Origin: Nocardiopsis quinghaiensis
GTDB lineage: Bacteria > Actinomycetota > Actinomycetes > Streptosporangiales > Streptosporangiaceae
Assembly (NCBI RefSeq): GCF_008638365.1
Contig: NZ_VWVU01000001.1
Span: forward strand, 310,001-374,000
DNA: 64,000 nucleotides
Reading direction: 5' to 3'
The position numbers were made by a program, and so were the translations under genes. The notes under the pieces were generated by a model. It saw only the letters and a list, made by a program, of their open reading frames with translations, made no database searches and was not told the origin of the DNA. The first letter of the stretch is position 1. Each line of letters starts with the position of its first letter. Of this stretch, positions 1 through 9,072 are shown piece after piece.

Positions 1-435
1 GGGAGCGTTCTGCTGGCCGAGGTCCTGGGCGCCGCGCTGCCCACCGACTGGCTCACCCTCGCCGCCGGTGTCGCGTTCGTGTTCTTCGGCCTGTGGACCC
101 TGCACGGCGACGAGATGACCGACAAGGACGAGGAGCGCGCCGCCTCCCGGCGCATCCGCTCCGCGTTCGCGACCGTCCTCCTCGTCTTCCTCGTCGCCGA
201 GCTCGGTGACAAGACGATGCTCGCCACCATCACCGTCGGCACCCAGTACCACTGGCTGCCCGTGTGGATCGGCTCCACCATCGGCATGGTCGCGGCCGAC
301 GCCATCGCCATCGCCCTGGGCGCGGTCCTCGGCAAGAAGCTGCCCGAGCGCGCCATCCAGATCGGCGCCGCCGCCCTGTTCTTCGTCGCGGGCGCGGCCA
401 TGCTCGGCCAGGGCGCCTGGATGCTCCTCACCTGA
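1..435 (+). CDS. TMEM165/GDT1 (UPF0016) family membrane protein, 5' truncated
   Basis: The reading frame is open from the first base, so the N-terminal part lies outside the window. The visible 144 residues contain hydrophobic segments and the family signature E-x-G-D-K-T (VAELGDKTMLATI), which marks the second half of the two-fold repeat of GDT1/TMEM165 cation transporters. Members move Ca2+, Mn2+ or H+ across membranes; the bacterial substrate is often manganese. A short acidic/charged loop (about residues 37-50) separates the two halves. The gene ends 9 bases before the convergent deaminase gene. Family assignment is firm; substrate is not determinable here. Confidence 0.85.
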   Translation, partial: GSVLLAEVLGAALPTDWLTLAAGVAFVFFGLWTLHGDEMTDKDEERAASRRIRSAFATVLLVFLVAELGDKTMLATITVGTQYHWLPVWIGSTIGMVAADAIAIALGAVLGKKLPERAIQIGAAALFFVAGAAMLGQGAWMLLT

Positions 436-444
436 CGGCGGAGG

Positions 445-1485
445 CTACTCGCGGGGCTCCTCGGCCAGCCACGCGTCCACCCCGGACAGCAGCTCCTTGC
501 GCAGGGACTCCGGCGCGCCCGAGCCGCGGACGGACATCCGCGCCAGCTCGGCCAGTTCCGGATCGGTGAACCCGAACACCTCGCGGGCTATCCGGTACTG
601 CTCCACCAGGCGCGGACCGAACAGCAGCGGGTCGTCGGTTCCCAGTGCGATCGGCACCCCGGCGTCGAAGAGCCTGCGCAGCGGCAGGTGCTCCAGTTCG
701 TCGAAGACCCCCAGACCCACGTTGGAGGTCGGGCAGATCTCCAACGTCACCCCCTGGGTGGCGATCCGCTCCACCAGGTGGGGGTCCTCCACGGCGCGCA
801 CCCCGTGCCCCACCCGGTCGGCCAGCAGATCGTCCAGGCACTCGCGTATGCTGCGCGGCCCCTGGAGCTCCCCGCCGTGCGGCGCGGACAGCAGCCCGGC
901 GCGGCGCGCGATCCGGAACGCGCCCTCGAACTCCAGGGCCCGGCCCCGCCGCTCGTCGTTGTTCAGACCGAACGACACCACGCCCCTGCCCGCGTACTGG
1001 CGGGCCAGCCGGGCCAGGACCTTGGCGTCCAGCGGATGTCTGGTGCGGTTGGCGGCCACCATCAGTCCGATGGCCACCCCCGTCTCGCGTTCCGCGGAGC
1101 GGGCGGCGTCCAGGATCAACTCCAGGGTGGCGGTGAGCCCGTCGAAGCGCGACGCGTAGCCGCTCGGGTCGACCTGGATCTCCAGCCACGCGGATCCCGC
1201 GGCGCGCTCGTCCTCGGCCGCCTCGCGCAGCAGCCGGTACATGTCCTCGGGCCTGCGCAGCACCGACCGGGCGATGTCGTAGAGGCGCTGGAAGCGGAAC
1301 CAGCCGCGCTCGTCGGTGGCGCGGAGCTTGGGGGGCCACTCCCTGGCCAGGGCCTGGGGAAGGTGGACCCCGTTCTCCCGGGCCATCTCCACCAGGGTGG
1401 AGTGGCGCATCGATCCGGTGAAGTGCAGGTGCAGATGGGCCTTGGGCAGCCGGTCCAACCGGCGGGCGCTGGTCGGTGTCTCCAT
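445..1485 (-). CDS. add: adenosine deaminase family protein
   Basis: The 346-residue protein has the metal-dependent deaminase layout: an N-terminal H-x-H (His19, His21 in HLHLHFTG), a central SAPHGGEL corresponding to the HAGE motif with catalytic Glu, and a C-terminal GTDDP carrying the metal and catalytic aspartates. The usual acidic residue after H-x-H (HLDG/HLEG) is Thr here. Such enzymes hydrolyse adenosine to inosine, but adenine, aminofutalosine and N6-modified adenine deaminases share the fold, so the substrate is not certain. I chose the ATG at 1485 because it starts 16 residues before the HLHLH block; a TTG/ATG-like extension to 1512 is possible but lacks a better ribosome site. 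Confidence 0.8.
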   Translation of the reverse strand: METPTSARRLDRLPKAHLHLHFTGSMRHSTLVEMARENGVHLPQALAREWPPKLRATDERGWFRFQRLYDIARSVLRRPEDMYRLLREAAEDERAAGSAWLEIQVDPSGYASRFDGLTATLELILDAARSAERETGVAIGLMVAANRTRHPLDAKVLARLARQYAGRGVVSFGLNNDERRGRALEFEGAFRIARRAGLLSAPHGGELQGPRSIRECLDDLLADRVGHGVRAVEDPHLVERIATQGVTLEICPTSNVGLGVFDELEHLPLRRLFDAGVPIALGTDDPLLFGPRLVEQYRIAREVFGFTDPELAELARMSVRGSGAPESLRKELLSGVDAWLAEEPRE

Positions 1486-1618
1486 GACGCAAGCCTGCCG
1501 TATGAAGAGCACCAGTGGTGCCGGGACGGCGGACTCCGTCCGCGTGGACCGGGGCCGAACGCGCGAACGCGCCCCGGCACGATGCGGTGCGGTGCCGGGG
1601 CGCGCTCGGGACGACGTG

Positions 1619-2827
1619 CTACCTGGCCTCGGCCAGCAGCTTCTGGACGCGGCTCACGCCCTCTGCGAGGTCCTCGTCGCTGAGCGCGTAGGACAGGCGC
1701 AGGTAGCCGGGGGTGCCGAAGGCCTCGCCGGGCACCACGGCGACCTCGGCCTCCTCCAGGATGAGCTCGGCCAGCTCGGTGGAGGTCTGCGGCGTCCTGC
1801 CGCGGATCTCCTTGCCCAGCACGCCCTTGACGGACGGGTAGGCGTAGAAGGCGCCCTGCGGCTCGGGGCAGACCACGCCGTCGATCTCGTTGAGCATGCG
1901 CACGATCGTCCTGCGGCGGCGGTCGAAGGCCTCACGCATCCTCGCCACAGCCTCCAGGTCTCCGGAGAGCGCGGCCAGGGCGGCGGCCTGTGAGACGTTG
2001 GCGACGTTGGAGGTGGCGTGCGACTGGAGGTTGCTCGCGGCCTTGACGAGGTCCTTGGGGCCCAGGATCCACCCCACGCGCCAGCCGGTCATGGCGTAGG
2101 TCTTGGCCACGCCGTTGACGACGACGGTGCGGTCGGCGATCTCGGGCACCTCCACGGGCAGCGAGGAGAACTCCGTGTCCCCGTACACCAGGTGCTCGTA
2201 GATCTCGTCGGTCAGCACCCACAGGCCGTGCTCGTTCGCCCACCGGCCGATCTCCCGGACCTGCTCGCGCGGGTACACGGCGCCGGTCGGGTTGGACGGG
2301 GAGACGAACACCAGGACCTTGGTGCGCTCGCTGAGCGCCGCCTCCAGCTGCTCCACGCCGGCCAGGTAACCGGTGCTCTCGTCGGTGACCACGTAGACCG
2401 GGACGCCGCCCGCGAGCTTGATGGACTCGGGGTAGGTGGTCCAGTACGGGGCGATGACGATGACCTCGTCGCCCGGGTCCAGCATGGCCGCGAAGGCCTC
2501 GTAGATGGCCTGCTTGCCGCCGTTGGTCACCAGGACCTGGGAGGGCTCCACCTCGTAGCCGGAGTCGCGCCGGGTCTTCTCGACGATGGCCTTCTTCAGC
2601 TCGGGGAGGCCGCCTGCCGGGGTGTAGCGGTGGAACCGGGGCTCGCGGGCGGCCTGGACGGCGGCCTCGACGATGTAGTCGGGGGTCGGAAAGTCGGGCT
2701 CCCCCGCACCGAAGCCGATGACGGGGCGGCCCTCCGCCTTCATGGCCTTGGCCTTGGCGTCCACGGCGAGGGTGGCGGACTCGGAGATGGCGCTGATACG
2801 TGCGGAGATACGGGGTCGATCAGTCAT
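1619..2827 (-). CDS. aspC: pyridoxal phosphate-dependent aspartate aminotransferase (class I)
   Basis: This 402-residue fold-type I aminotransferase transfers the amino group between aspartate and 2-oxoglutarate. Visible features are the substrate-side [11 protein letters not shown] block (residues 40-50), [10 protein letters not shown] (176-185), the DEIYEHLVY strand and Lys242 in [13 protein letters not shown], the expected PLP Schiff-base lysine, with Arg250 nearby. The C-terminal arginine that binds the substrate carboxylate lies in [11 protein letters not shown]. The gene sits next to tRNA-Trp and secE, the standard actinobacterial place for this aminotransferase. It is transcribed away from secE. 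Confidence 0.9.
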   Translation of the reverse strand: MTDRPRISARISAISESATLAVDAKAKAMKAEGRPVIGFGAGEPDFPTPDYIVEAAVQAAREPRFHRYTPAGGLPELKKAIVEKTRRDSGYEVEPSQVLVTNGGKQAIYEAFAAMLDPGDEVIVIAPYWTTYPESIKLAGGVPVYVVTDESTGYLAGVEQLEAALSERTKVLVFVSPSNPTGAVYPREQVREIGRWANEHGLWVLTDEIYEHLVYGDTEFSSLPVEVPEIADRTVVVNGVAKTYAMTGWRVGWILGPKDLVKAASNLQSHATSNVANVSQAAALAALSGDLEAVARMREAFDRRRRTIVRMLNEIDGVVCPEPQGAFYAYPSVKGVLGKEIRGRTPQTSTELAELILEEAEVAVVPGEAFGTPGYLRLSYALSDEDLAEGVSRVQKLLAEAR

Positions 2828-2922
2828 GGCCCCATGTTGTCATGTGGCTCCCCGGCCGGGGCGGGAAGGCGGGTGGTGGAGGGGACGAAGCCCCCGTTCC
2901 CCCACTCAGGAGGACAAACGGT

Positions 2923-2951
2923 TTGGTCGTGGGCCGGTGAGCGCATAGACT
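2923..2951 (+). promoter_or_regulatory. candidate promoter for tRNA-Trp/secE/nusG
   Basis: A TTGGTC (2923-2928) and a TAGACT (2946-2951) are separated by 17 bases, close to the vegetative sigma consensus TTGACA-17-TAnnnT. It lies about 95 bases upstream of tRNA-Trp in the divergent gap after the aminotransferase. The role is inferred from position and motif only. Confidence 0.5.
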
Positions 2952-3044
2952 CGTCGCGCCAACCGGTCGCGGTTCGGGTGTTATCCGACACACGGTGTGC
3001 GTAGCGCGCCGGGACCGGCTATGGTGGGATCGCAGTTTCCGCTA

Positions 3045-3117
3045 AGGGCAGTGGCTCAATTGGCAGAGCACCGGTCTCCAAAACCGGCGGTTGGGGGTTC
3101 GAGTCCCTCCTGCCCTG
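3045..3117 (+). tRNA. trnW: tRNA-Trp (anticodon CCA)
   Basis: A full cloverleaf can be drawn: the acceptor arms AGGGCAG (3045-3051) and CTGCCCT (3110-3116), a D arm GCTC/GAGC, an anticodon arm CCGGT/ACCGG around the loop CTCCAAA, giving anticodon CCA, and a T arm GGGGG/CCCTC with TTCGAGT. The discriminator is G at 3117. The 3' CCA is not encoded. It precedes secE by 100 bases, as in many actinobacteria. Confidence 0.95.
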
Positions 3118-3217
3118 CACATCCGCTCGCGCGGTGCGGCGGCCTCACGGGCGCCGCACCACGCGGGTAAAGGAAAACACGGGGAAATCCAGCAGCCCGC
3201 GACCCTAAGGACCCCAG

Positions 3218-3481
3218 GTGACTCAGACTGACGCCGACGCCAAGCCCGACAGGGAGCCCAAGCGTCGTACCGGTCCGGTGACGTTCACCAAGCAGGTCGT
3301 CGGCGAGCTGCGCAAGGTTCGCTGGCCCACGCGCCGTGAGCTGGTGACCTACACCATCGTGGTCCTCGTCTTCGTGCTGATCGTCCTGGGCTACGTCTCC
3401 CTTCTCGACTGGGGCTTCGGCGAGGCCGTCACCTGGCTGTACGGCACGTTCGGCGCTCCGCAGGGCGCTCCCCAGGGCTGA
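3218..3481 (+). CDS. secE: preprotein translocase subunit SecE
   Basis: This 87-residue protein is the small essential subunit that clamps SecY in the plasma membrane. The charged N-terminus is followed by the amphipathic helix [20 protein letters not shown], whose K-V-x-W-P-T core is the SecE hallmark, then one transmembrane segment around residues 45-67. A short Gly/Pro/Gln tail closes it. The GTG start at 3218 is preceded by CTAAGG (3205-3210). It lies between tRNA-Trp and nusG and is probably co-transcribed with both. Confidence 0.95.
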   Translation: MTQTDADAKPDREPKRRTGPVTFTKQVVGELRKVRWPTRRELVTYTIVVLVFVLIVLGYVSLLDWGFGEAVTWLYGTFGAPQGAPQG

Positions 3482-3651
3482 CGCCCTCCCACGGCCGCTC
3501 CTCCCGGACGACCCGGGTGGAGCGTTCTCGTCCGCGCGTTGGTCTCGGCTCGCCCGGAGAGACCGTAAGCTGGCATGACCGGGTCCGATGCATGGCGCTG
3601 CCTCGCGTGCGTCGTCCCCGCAGAGCGAATCCGACGAGAGAAAGAGCAGCC

Positions 3652-4482
3652 GTGTCCGAGTCCCCACTGACCTCTGACGCCTTCCCCGAAGAGGAGCCGG
3701 ATCAGTCGTCGGCGGAAGAGACCGGCCTGGCGGGCGATCTGCCGGAGGACGCGGCCGGCGAGGTCGACACCGACAGCCCGGAGCCGACCGGCGACACCGA
3801 CGCTGACGAGGCCGAGGAAACCGGCGAGGCCGAGGAGAACGCCGACGAGGAGAGCGCGGAGGCCGAGGAGGCCCCCCGCCTGGACCCGGTCGAGGAGTTC
3901 AAGAACGAACTGGTCCTGCTGCCCGGCGACTGGTACGTCGTACACACCTACGCGGGTTACGAGAAGCGGGTCAAGGCCAACGTCGAGAGCCGTACCCAGT
4001 CCCTCAACATGGAGGAGCACATCTTCCAGGTCGAGGTGCCCGAGCACGAGGTCACCGAGGTCAAGAGCGGCAAGCGCCAGCAGGTCACCGAGAAGGTCCT
4101 GCCCGGCTACGTGCTCGTCCGCATGGAGCTGACCGACGAGTCCTGGTCGGCCATCCGCAACACCCCGGGCGTCACCGGTTTCGTGGGCCTGTCCAACAAG
4201 CCCGCCCCGCTGAGCCTGACCGAGGTGGCCAAGCTCCTCGCGCCCGAGCCGGAGGAGGAGCCGGCGCAGGCGCAGCAGGCCAGGGGCGGCGGCGGCGAGA
4301 CCCGCGCCGACGTGGCCTACGAGGTCGGCGAGTCCGTCACGGTCATGGAGGGTCCGTTCGCGACCCTGCCCGCGACGGTCAGCGAGATCAACGCCGACAC
4401 CCAGAAGCTCAAGGTGCTGGTGTCGATCTTCGGCCGCGAGACCCCGGTCGAGCTCTCGTTCAGCCAGGTCGCCAAGATCTGA
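3652..4482 (+). CDS. nusG: transcription termination/antitermination protein NusG
   Basis: NusG binds RNA polymerase and links it to Rho and to the leading ribosome. The NGN domain (about residues 92-190) begins at [16 protein letters not shown], and the KOW domain (about 222-276) contains [22 protein letters not shown]. The first 85 residues are an acidic Glu/Asp/Ala-rich extension, typical of streptomycete-like NusG but absent from the E. coli protein. I chose the GTG at 3652, which follows a GAGAGAAAGAG ribosome site; the frame runs open to 3517, but that extension is Arg/Pro-rich and unlike NusG. It lies in one unit with secE. Confidence 0.95.
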   Translation: MSESPLTSDAFPEEEPDQSSAEETGLAGDLPEDAAGEVDTDSPEPTGDTDADEAEETGEAEENADEESAEAEEAPRLDPVEEFKNELVLLPGDWYVVHTYAGYEKRVKANVESRTQSLNMEEHIFQVEVPEHEVTEVKSGKRQQVTEKVLPGYVLVRMELTDESWSAIRNTPGVTGFVGLSNKPAPLSLTEVAKLLAPEPEEEPAQAQQARGGGGETRADVAYEVGESVTVMEGPFATLPATVSEINADTQKLKVLVSIFGRETPVELSFSQVAKI

Positions 4483-4777
4483 CCCCGCCCGGCACCCGAG
4501 GCCCGGGTGCGTGTCCCTGCCGGCGCGGAGCGCATGTCAGGGTACCCGACCGGGCCGCATAGACTTAGTGGGTCCGCTCCCGTGGCGGACCCACTCGCGT
4601 GTCCCGCCCCGGCGGGCCGCATCCCGGCCCGCCCGGCCCCGGCGGGCCGCGTCCCCGTGCCACCACGCGCGGGGTCGTGCCTCCTTCGGCAGCGGTGCCC
4701 TGGTCCCTCGCGGCCGCGCGGCGCCGTCAGGGAGGCCAGGGGCCAGCACACAACGCAGATCAGGCAAAGGACCCGAT
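4483..4777. other. nusG-rplK spacer
   Basis: This 295-base gap holds no convincing gene. It has a TAGACT hexamer at 4560-4565, which could be a -10 box for rplK-rplA, but no good -35 at 16-19 bases. It is followed by a run of GC-rich near-repeats of CCCGGCGGGCCGC type around 4605-4650. Confidence 0.4.
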
Positions 4778-5206
4778 ATGCCTCCGAAGAAGAAACTGGC
4801 CGCACTCGTCAAGGTGCAGCTCCCCGCTGGTCAGGCCACCCCGGCGCCGCCCGTCGGTACCGCTCTCGGCCCGCACGGCGTCAACATCATGGACTTCTGC
4901 AAGCAGTACAACGCTGCCACGGAGGCCCAGCGCGGCAACGTCATCCCCGTGGAGATCTCCATCTACGAGGACCGTTCCTTCAGCTTCGTCACCAAGACGC
5001 CTCCGGCGCCCAAGCTGATCCTGAAGGCCGCCGGGATGGACAAGGCCGCCACCGACCCGGGCCGCACCACGGCCGGTTCCATCACCGCCGAGCAGGTTCG
5101 CGAAATCGCGCAGACCAAGCTGCCCGACCTCAACACCGACGACATCGAGGCCGCCGCCAAGATCGTCACCGGCACCGCCCGCTCGATGGGCATCGAGGTC
5201 AAGTAG
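4778..5206 (+). CDS. rplK: 50S ribosomal protein L11
   Basis: L11 (142 residues) binds the GTPase-associated region of 23S rRNA and forms the stalk base. The N-terminal domain has the conserved [19 protein letters not shown] proline turn, to which thiostrepton-class antibiotics bind, and the C-terminal RNA-binding domain ends with the usual [10 protein letters not shown]. Length is typical. The start is the ATG at 4778, which follows GGCAAAGGACCC; the longer open frame upstream is a GC-rich shadow. It forms a pair with rplA, 120 bases downstream. Confidence 0.97.
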   Translation: MPPKKKLAALVKVQLPAGQATPAPPVGTALGPHGVNIMDFCKQYNAATEAQRGNVIPVEISIYEDRSFSFVTKTPPAPKLILKAAGMDKAATDPGRTTAGSITAEQVREIAQTKLPDLNTDDIEAAAKIVTGTARSMGIEVK

Positions 5207-5326
5207 CCCCGTACGGTGGCACCGGTCCGATCGGGGCCGGAGCGACCGGGGACGCTCGACGCCCAAGAACCGCAGTGGCAGGGCCAGGCGCTGGCCCCGT
5301 GACCACAAGTTCCCTAGGAGAACCGC

Positions 5327-6004
5327 GTGAAGCGCAGCAAGAACCACCGCAAAGCCAGCCAGCTGGTGGACCGGGACAAGCTCTACAGCCCCGCCGAGGC
5401 CGTGAAGCTCGCCCAGGAGACCTCCACCGCCAAGTTCGACGCGACCGTCGAGGTCGCCCTGCGCCTGGGCGTCGACCCGCGCAAGGCCGACCAGATGGTC
5501 CGCGGCACCGTGAACCTGCCGCACGGCACCGGTAAGACCGCCCGGGTCCTGGTCTTCGCGACCGGTGAGCGTGCCGAGCAGGCTGTCGCCGCGGGCGCCG
5601 ACATCATCGGCGACGACGAGATGATCGAGAAGGTCTCGAAGGGCTTCACCGACTTCGACGCCGTCGTCGCCACCCCGGACCTCATGGGCAAGGTCGGCCG
5701 CCTCGGCCGCGTCCTCGGTCCGCGTGGCCTGATGCCGAACCCGAAGACCGGCACCGTCACCCCCGACGTGGCCAAGGCCGTCGCCGACATCAAGGGCGGC
5801 AAGATCGAGTTCCGCGTGGACCGCCACGGGAACCTGCACTTCATCATCGGCAAGGCCTCCTTCGGCGAGCAGCAGCTCGTGGAGAACTACCAGGCCGCGA
5901 TCGACGAGGTGAACCGCATCAAGCCGTCCGCCGCCAAGGGCCGCTACATCAAGAAGGCCGTGGTCACCACGTCCATGGGCCCGAGCATCCCGCTCGAGGC
6001 TTAG
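5327..6004 (+). CDS. rplA: 50S ribosomal protein L1
   Basis: L1 (225 residues, slightly shorter than the 230-235 of many bacteria) binds 23S rRNA at the exit-side stalk and in many bacteria represses its own operon through the mRNA. The signature [24 protein letters not shown] is present in the middle, followed by the domain I closing segment. The GTG start is preceded by CCTAGGAGAA. A strong terminator follows directly, so the secE-rplA block ends here. Confidence 0.97.
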   Translation: MKRSKNHRKASQLVDRDKLYSPAEAVKLAQETSTAKFDATVEVALRLGVDPRKADQMVRGTVNLPHGTGKTARVLVFATGERAEQAVAAGADIIGDDEMIEKVSKGFTDFDAVVATPDLMGKVGRLGRVLGPRGLMPNPKTGTVTPDVAKAVADIKGGKIEFRVDRHGNLHFIIGKASFGEQQLVENYQAAIDEVNRIKPSAAKGRYIKKAVVTTSMGPSIPLEA

Positions 6005-6028
6005 CCTTCGCGGCCGCCCGCGCAGACG

Positions 6029-6072
6029 AGAGCGGCCCCCGCTGTCCCGGAGAGGACGGCGGGGGCCGCTCT
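6029..6072 (+). terminator. terminator after rplA
   Basis: Two arms of 19 bases (6029-6047 and 6054-6072) pair almost perfectly around the loop CGGAGA, with one G-T pair, and are followed by TCGTGTTC. It lies 25 bases after the rplA stop and faces the convergent lipoprotein gene. Confidence 0.85.
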
Positions 6073-6130
6073 TCGTGTTCCGGGCTCCCCGGACCGTGGC
6101 GCGGCCCCGCGGCGGCCGTACGGAGGGGAA

Positions 6131-6161
6131 CGGTCCCCGAGTCCGCCGGACTCGGGGACCG
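6131..6161 (-). terminator. terminator after the convergent lipoprotein gene
   Basis: A near-perfect palindrome with 15-base arms (6131-6145 and 6147-6161) lies 28 bases beyond the stop of the minus-strand lipoprotein gene. Together with 6029-6072 it separates the two convergent units. Confidence 0.7.
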
Positions 6162-6188
6162 GTTCGTGCGTGTGGGGAGGAGGAACGC

Positions 6189-7028
6189 CTACAGGTCGGT
6201 GATCTCGTCCTCGCCCGGGATCTCGAAGGAGGTCTCACCCAGGTCGGAGAAGACCATCGAGACGTCGGCCGCGTCGTCGGAGAACTCCATGCGCATCGGG
6301 AAGCCGTTGTCGGCGATCCAGGCGGACACCTCGACGGTTCCCTCGATGCCGCCCATGAGCTCGTCGACGGCGTCCTTCTGCTCCGGTTCCAGGGCCTCGA
6401 CGTCCTCCTCGGTCAGCGTGCCCTCGACCAGGGTGGTCCCGACCCCGCTGACCTCCTCGGTGCCGGTCTCCTCGATCTGTGCGATCCCGGCGACCGCCTC
6501 GGCGATGCGGGGGAAGTGGCCGGTGTCGAACACGTCGTTCGAGGCGAGCATCTCGGTGTCCTGCACGCCGCGGACCCACGGTGTGTCGGCCTCCTGGAAG
6601 CCGTTGTGGTTGGACATGAGGGTCTCACCCTCGGCCGGGACGATGAGGATGGACGTCCCGAGCTCCTCCGCGGTCAGGTCGGTGGTCTCCCCGCTCAGCT
6701 CGGTCAACTCCAGGATCGTCTCACCCATGAAGGGCATGACGGCGGTGACGTGGGCGGCCTGGGGGTCGTCCATGACCTCGTAGGTCATGGTCATCTCCGT
6801 TTCGCCGCTCTCGGCGAAGGCGACCATCTCCATGTCGAGGGTGTAGTTGTCGACGTCCCGGAAGCTCTCGCCGAGCTTGGTGACCAGGTCGAGGATGCCG
6901 TCGCCGCCGTCCTCGGTCGCCTCGGCGGCCTCGCCGGCGATCTCCTCCTCGGGAGCGCCGCCGCCACAGGCGGCGAGGAGCAGGGCCAGGGTGCAGGCGG
7001 TGAACAGGGCCGGCATGCGGGTCTTCAC
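6189..7028 (-). CDS. secreted lipoprotein of unknown function, LppX/LprAFG-like
   Basis: The 279-residue product starts with a short basic stretch, a hydrophobic core and the lipobox LLLAACGGG, so it should be lipidated on Cys and held on the outer face of the membrane. The rest is acidic, with repeated beta-strand-like segments such as NYTLDMEMVAFAESGETEM and VSAWIADNGFPMRMEF. This resembles the LppX/LprAFG fold, which binds lipids in mycobacteria; the match is by eye and moderate. The GTG at 7028 is chosen because it leaves a proper signal peptide. Its location, antisense between rplA and rplJ, matches lipoproteins known in that position in streptomycetes. Confidence 0.75.
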   Translation of the reverse strand: MKTRMPALFTACTLALLLAACGGGAPEEEIAGEAAEATEDGGDGILDLVTKLGESFRDVDNYTLDMEMVAFAESGETEMTMTYEVMDDPQAAHVTAVMPFMGETILELTELSGETTDLTAEELGTSILIVPAEGETLMSNHNGFQEADTPWVRGVQDTEMLASNDVFDTGHFPRIAEAVAGIAQIEETGTEEVSGVGTTLVEGTLTEEDVEALEPEQKDAVDELMGGIEGTVEVSAWIADNGFPMRMEFSDDAADVSMVFSDLGETSFEIPGEDEITDL

Positions 7029-7248
7029 GGAAGATCTTGCTTTCTCGGATCGGGGGAGGGGACGGGCACGTCTGGAAGCGGGGTGCCCGGTCGTCTCATG
7101 CTGCCACGGGGAACGGACGTTCGGTTCCGGTGCGCGGGGGTTGTTACCGCGACGTAGGGTCCTTCGGTGCGGTTCCGTGCCCCTCGCGGGGTGAGCGCGA
7201 TCACCCGTCCGGCACGACGCGGGTGGCCGGGCGCCCCCACATGTGCAG

Positions 7249-7254
7249 TAGGAT
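7249..7254 (+). promoter_or_regulatory. possible -10 box of the rplJ-rplL unit
   Basis: TAGGAT lies 232 bases upstream of rplJ, at the head of the leader described next. No clear -35 hexamer is seen at 16-19 bases, so support is weak. Confidence 0.3.
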
Positions 7255-7259
7255 GAGTT

Positions 7260-7485
7260 ATTGCCGAAGACCGCTGGTCGCCACCCGAACGGGTGGCCCA
7301 AGGACCCATCCGCGATGGGCGCCCGCGCAGGTGTCACAAGCAGCTTCCCGTTCCGGGCGCGCCCCGCGTGCCCAGCAGAACGCGGTCGTGCCCCGTGCGC
7401 CTGGCGCTCGGGGCCTTTTCTCGTGCTGACGCCGATCGCACGGATCCTTGGGAGTCAACCAGCGTTCACTGTTGGAAGGAGTCCC
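7260..7485 (+). promoter_or_regulatory. long 5' leader of rplJ-rplL with internal terminator-like hairpin
   Basis: The leader between the putative -10 box and the rplJ start holds a hairpin at 7390-7414 (GCCCCG with CGGGGC, inner GCGC with GCGC), followed by CTTTTCTC. That is an intrinsic-terminator shape inside a leader. L10 leaders that bind the L10-L12 complex are known in many bacteria; whether this RNA has that kink-turn structure I cannot confirm. The sites upstream of the hairpin (7320-7385) are GC-rich and could form an alternative structure. Confidence 0.5.
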
Positions 7486-8013
7486 ATGGCGAGGCCGGAC
7501 AAGGCAGCCGCGGTCGCCGAGATCGTGGAGGAGCTCCGCGATTCGAACGGCGCTGTGCTGACCCAATACCGGGGGCTCACTGTCGCGCAGATCAGCGAAC
7601 TGCGTCGCAGCCTCGGCCAGAGTGCGCGTTTTCGCATCGTCAAGAACACGCTGACCAAGATCGCGATCACGGAGGCCGGACTCGACGAGCAGGTCAAGGA
7701 CCTGCTCGAGGGGCCGTCCGCCATCGCCTTCGTCCACGGCGACGTGGTCGAGGCCGCCAAGGGTCTGCGTGACTTCGCGAAGGCGAACTCGCCCCTGGTG
7801 ATCAAGGGCGGCGTCATCGACGGCAAGTCGATGAGCGCCGAGGACGTCACCAAGCTGGCCGATCTGGAGTCCCGCGAGGTTCTCCTCGCGAAGCTGGCCG
7901 GTGTGCTCAAGGCCAAGCAGGGCCAGGCCGCCGCCGTCTTCCAGGCGCTGCCCTCCAAGACTGTGCGTCTCGCACAGGCCCTGGCGGACAAGCGCTCCGA
8001 AGAAGCCGCCTGA
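7486..8013 (+). CDS. rplJ: 50S ribosomal protein L10
   Basis: L10 (175 residues) anchors L7/L12 dimers to the ribosome stalk and with them can repress its own mRNA. The N-terminal RNA-binding part has VLTQYRGLTVAQISELRR and FRIVKNTLTKIA; the C-terminal helix (QAAAVFQALPSKTVRLAQALADKR) is the L12-binding spine. The ATG at 7486 follows TTGGAAGGAGTCCC, a strong ribosome site. The open frame continues upstream to 7261 but that part is untranslated leader. Confidence 0.97.
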   Translation: MARPDKAAAVAEIVEELRDSNGAVLTQYRGLTVAQISELRRSLGQSARFRIVKNTLTKIAITEAGLDEQVKDLLEGPSAIAFVHGDVVEAAKGLRDFAKANSPLVIKGGVIDGKSMSAEDVTKLADLESREVLLAKLAGVLKAKQGQAAAVFQALPSKTVRLAQALADKRSEEAA

Positions 8014-8113
8014 ACATTTCCGAACCCGGCGGGTACCGAGGGTGCCCGGCCACTGGCCCGCACGTGAAGCCGACGACAGGCGCGCGTGTCCGTAGAGAAA
8101 GAGAGATCGCATC

Positions 8114-8497
8114 ATGGCGAAGCTCAGCAACGACGACCTGCTCGCCGCGTTCGAGGAGATGACCCTTCTCGAGCTCTCCGAGTTCGTCAAGTCCTTCGAG
8201 GACAAGTTCGACGTCACCGCCGCCGCCCCCGCCGCCGTGGCCGTCGCCCCCACCGGTGGCGCCGAGGCCGAGGCCGAGGAGGAGCAGAGCGAGTTCGACG
8301 TCGTTCTCGAGGCCGCTGGCGACAAGAAGATCCAGGTCATCAAGGAGGTCCGCGGCCTCACGAGCCTGGGCCTCAAGGAGGCCAAGGACCTGGTCGACAA
8401 CGCCCCGAAGGCTCTGCTGGAGGGTGTCAGCAAGGAGAACGCTGACAAGGCCAAGGCCGCCCTCGAGGGCGCCGGCGCCACCGTCACCCTCAAGTAG
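8114..8497 (+). CDS. rplL: 50S ribosomal protein L7/L12
   Basis: This 127-residue stalk protein recruits translation factors. The N-terminal dimerisation helices (residues 1-40), an Ala/Glu/Pro hinge (about 41-60) and the conserved C-terminal domain with [15 protein letters not shown] and [15 protein letters not shown] motifs are all visible. It follows rplJ by 100 bases with its own AGAGAAAGAGAG site, which suits the higher translation needed for a four-to-six-copy protein. Confidence 0.97.
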   Translation: MAKLSNDDLLAAFEEMTLLELSEFVKSFEDKFDVTAAAPAAVAVAPTGGAEAEAEEEQSEFDVVLEAAGDKKIQVIKEVRGLTSLGLKEAKDLVDNAPKALLEGVSKENADKAKAALEGAGATVTLK

Positions 8498-8534
8498 TAC
8501 CCCGCGGGCCGCAGAGGCCCGCTGCCTGCGCTGC

Positions 8535-8580
8535 GCGGCCGTCCCTCCCCTCCGGGAGGGGCGGCCGCCTTCGTGTTTTC
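8535..8580 (+). terminator. hairpin terminator between rplL and rpoB
   Basis: A 15-bp stem (8535-8549 with 8554-8568, one G-T pair, loop CTCC) is followed by CTTCGTGTTTTC. It lies 37 bases after rplL. It may terminate fully or let part of transcription through to rpoBC, as the rplL-rpoB attenuator of E. coli does. Confidence 0.8.
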
Positions 8581-9043
8581 CGGGGCCTTTCGCGGAACGG
8601 CGCCCGGTGGTCCTGTCCTTCGCGGCCCGGCCCCCGCGCCCGGTCCTTCCGGGGCGGCCCGCCGCCCCGGTGACCTGCGGGAGGGCCGTGCGCGCTCGCC
8701 GGGCGCCGCGCGCCGTGTCCGCCACCGCTCCTCCCGACGCGTGTGCGAAGCTGGGCGGACCCGGGTGAGGGGCGCGTGTGCGAACTGTCCTCCGGACGCG
8801 GTAACCTCCCGTCCCAGGATCCTGGTGAGGCCCTGAGGAAGTGTTTACCCGCTCACGGCGGGGGAATCCTTCGGATGTCGTTGGCTTCCACCCCCGGGCC
8901 AGGGCAGGCGCACCAGTCCACCAAGACGGTCCCGGATCGTCCCGGCGAGTCAGGTTCGAGGTGAGAAGCACCTGGTTGGGGTTGACGGATCGCCCTCCAC
9001 GGGCCATCCTGCCGGTGTCGTGAGTGGCGCTGTGGACCGTGAG
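8581..9043. other. rplL-rpoB intergenic region without a gene
   Basis: The gap from rplL to rpoB is 762 bases. After the terminator this part is GC-rich with no open frame that has coding character or a ribosome site. Its 3' end leads into the rpoB promoter. Confidence 0.5.
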
Positions 9044-9072
9044 TGGACAGCGGTGTGGTGTTCGGCTACACT
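9044..9072 (+). promoter_or_regulatory. rpoBC promoter
   Basis: TGGACA (9044-9049) and TACACT (9067-9072) with a 17-base spacer closely fit the vegetative sigma consensus. A start near 9079 would give a leader of about 180 bases before rpoB. Confidence 0.65.

Noticed and set aside
3045..3117. tRNA-Trp as an integration site
   Set aside because: No integrase or repeat of the tRNA 3' end is found in the window.
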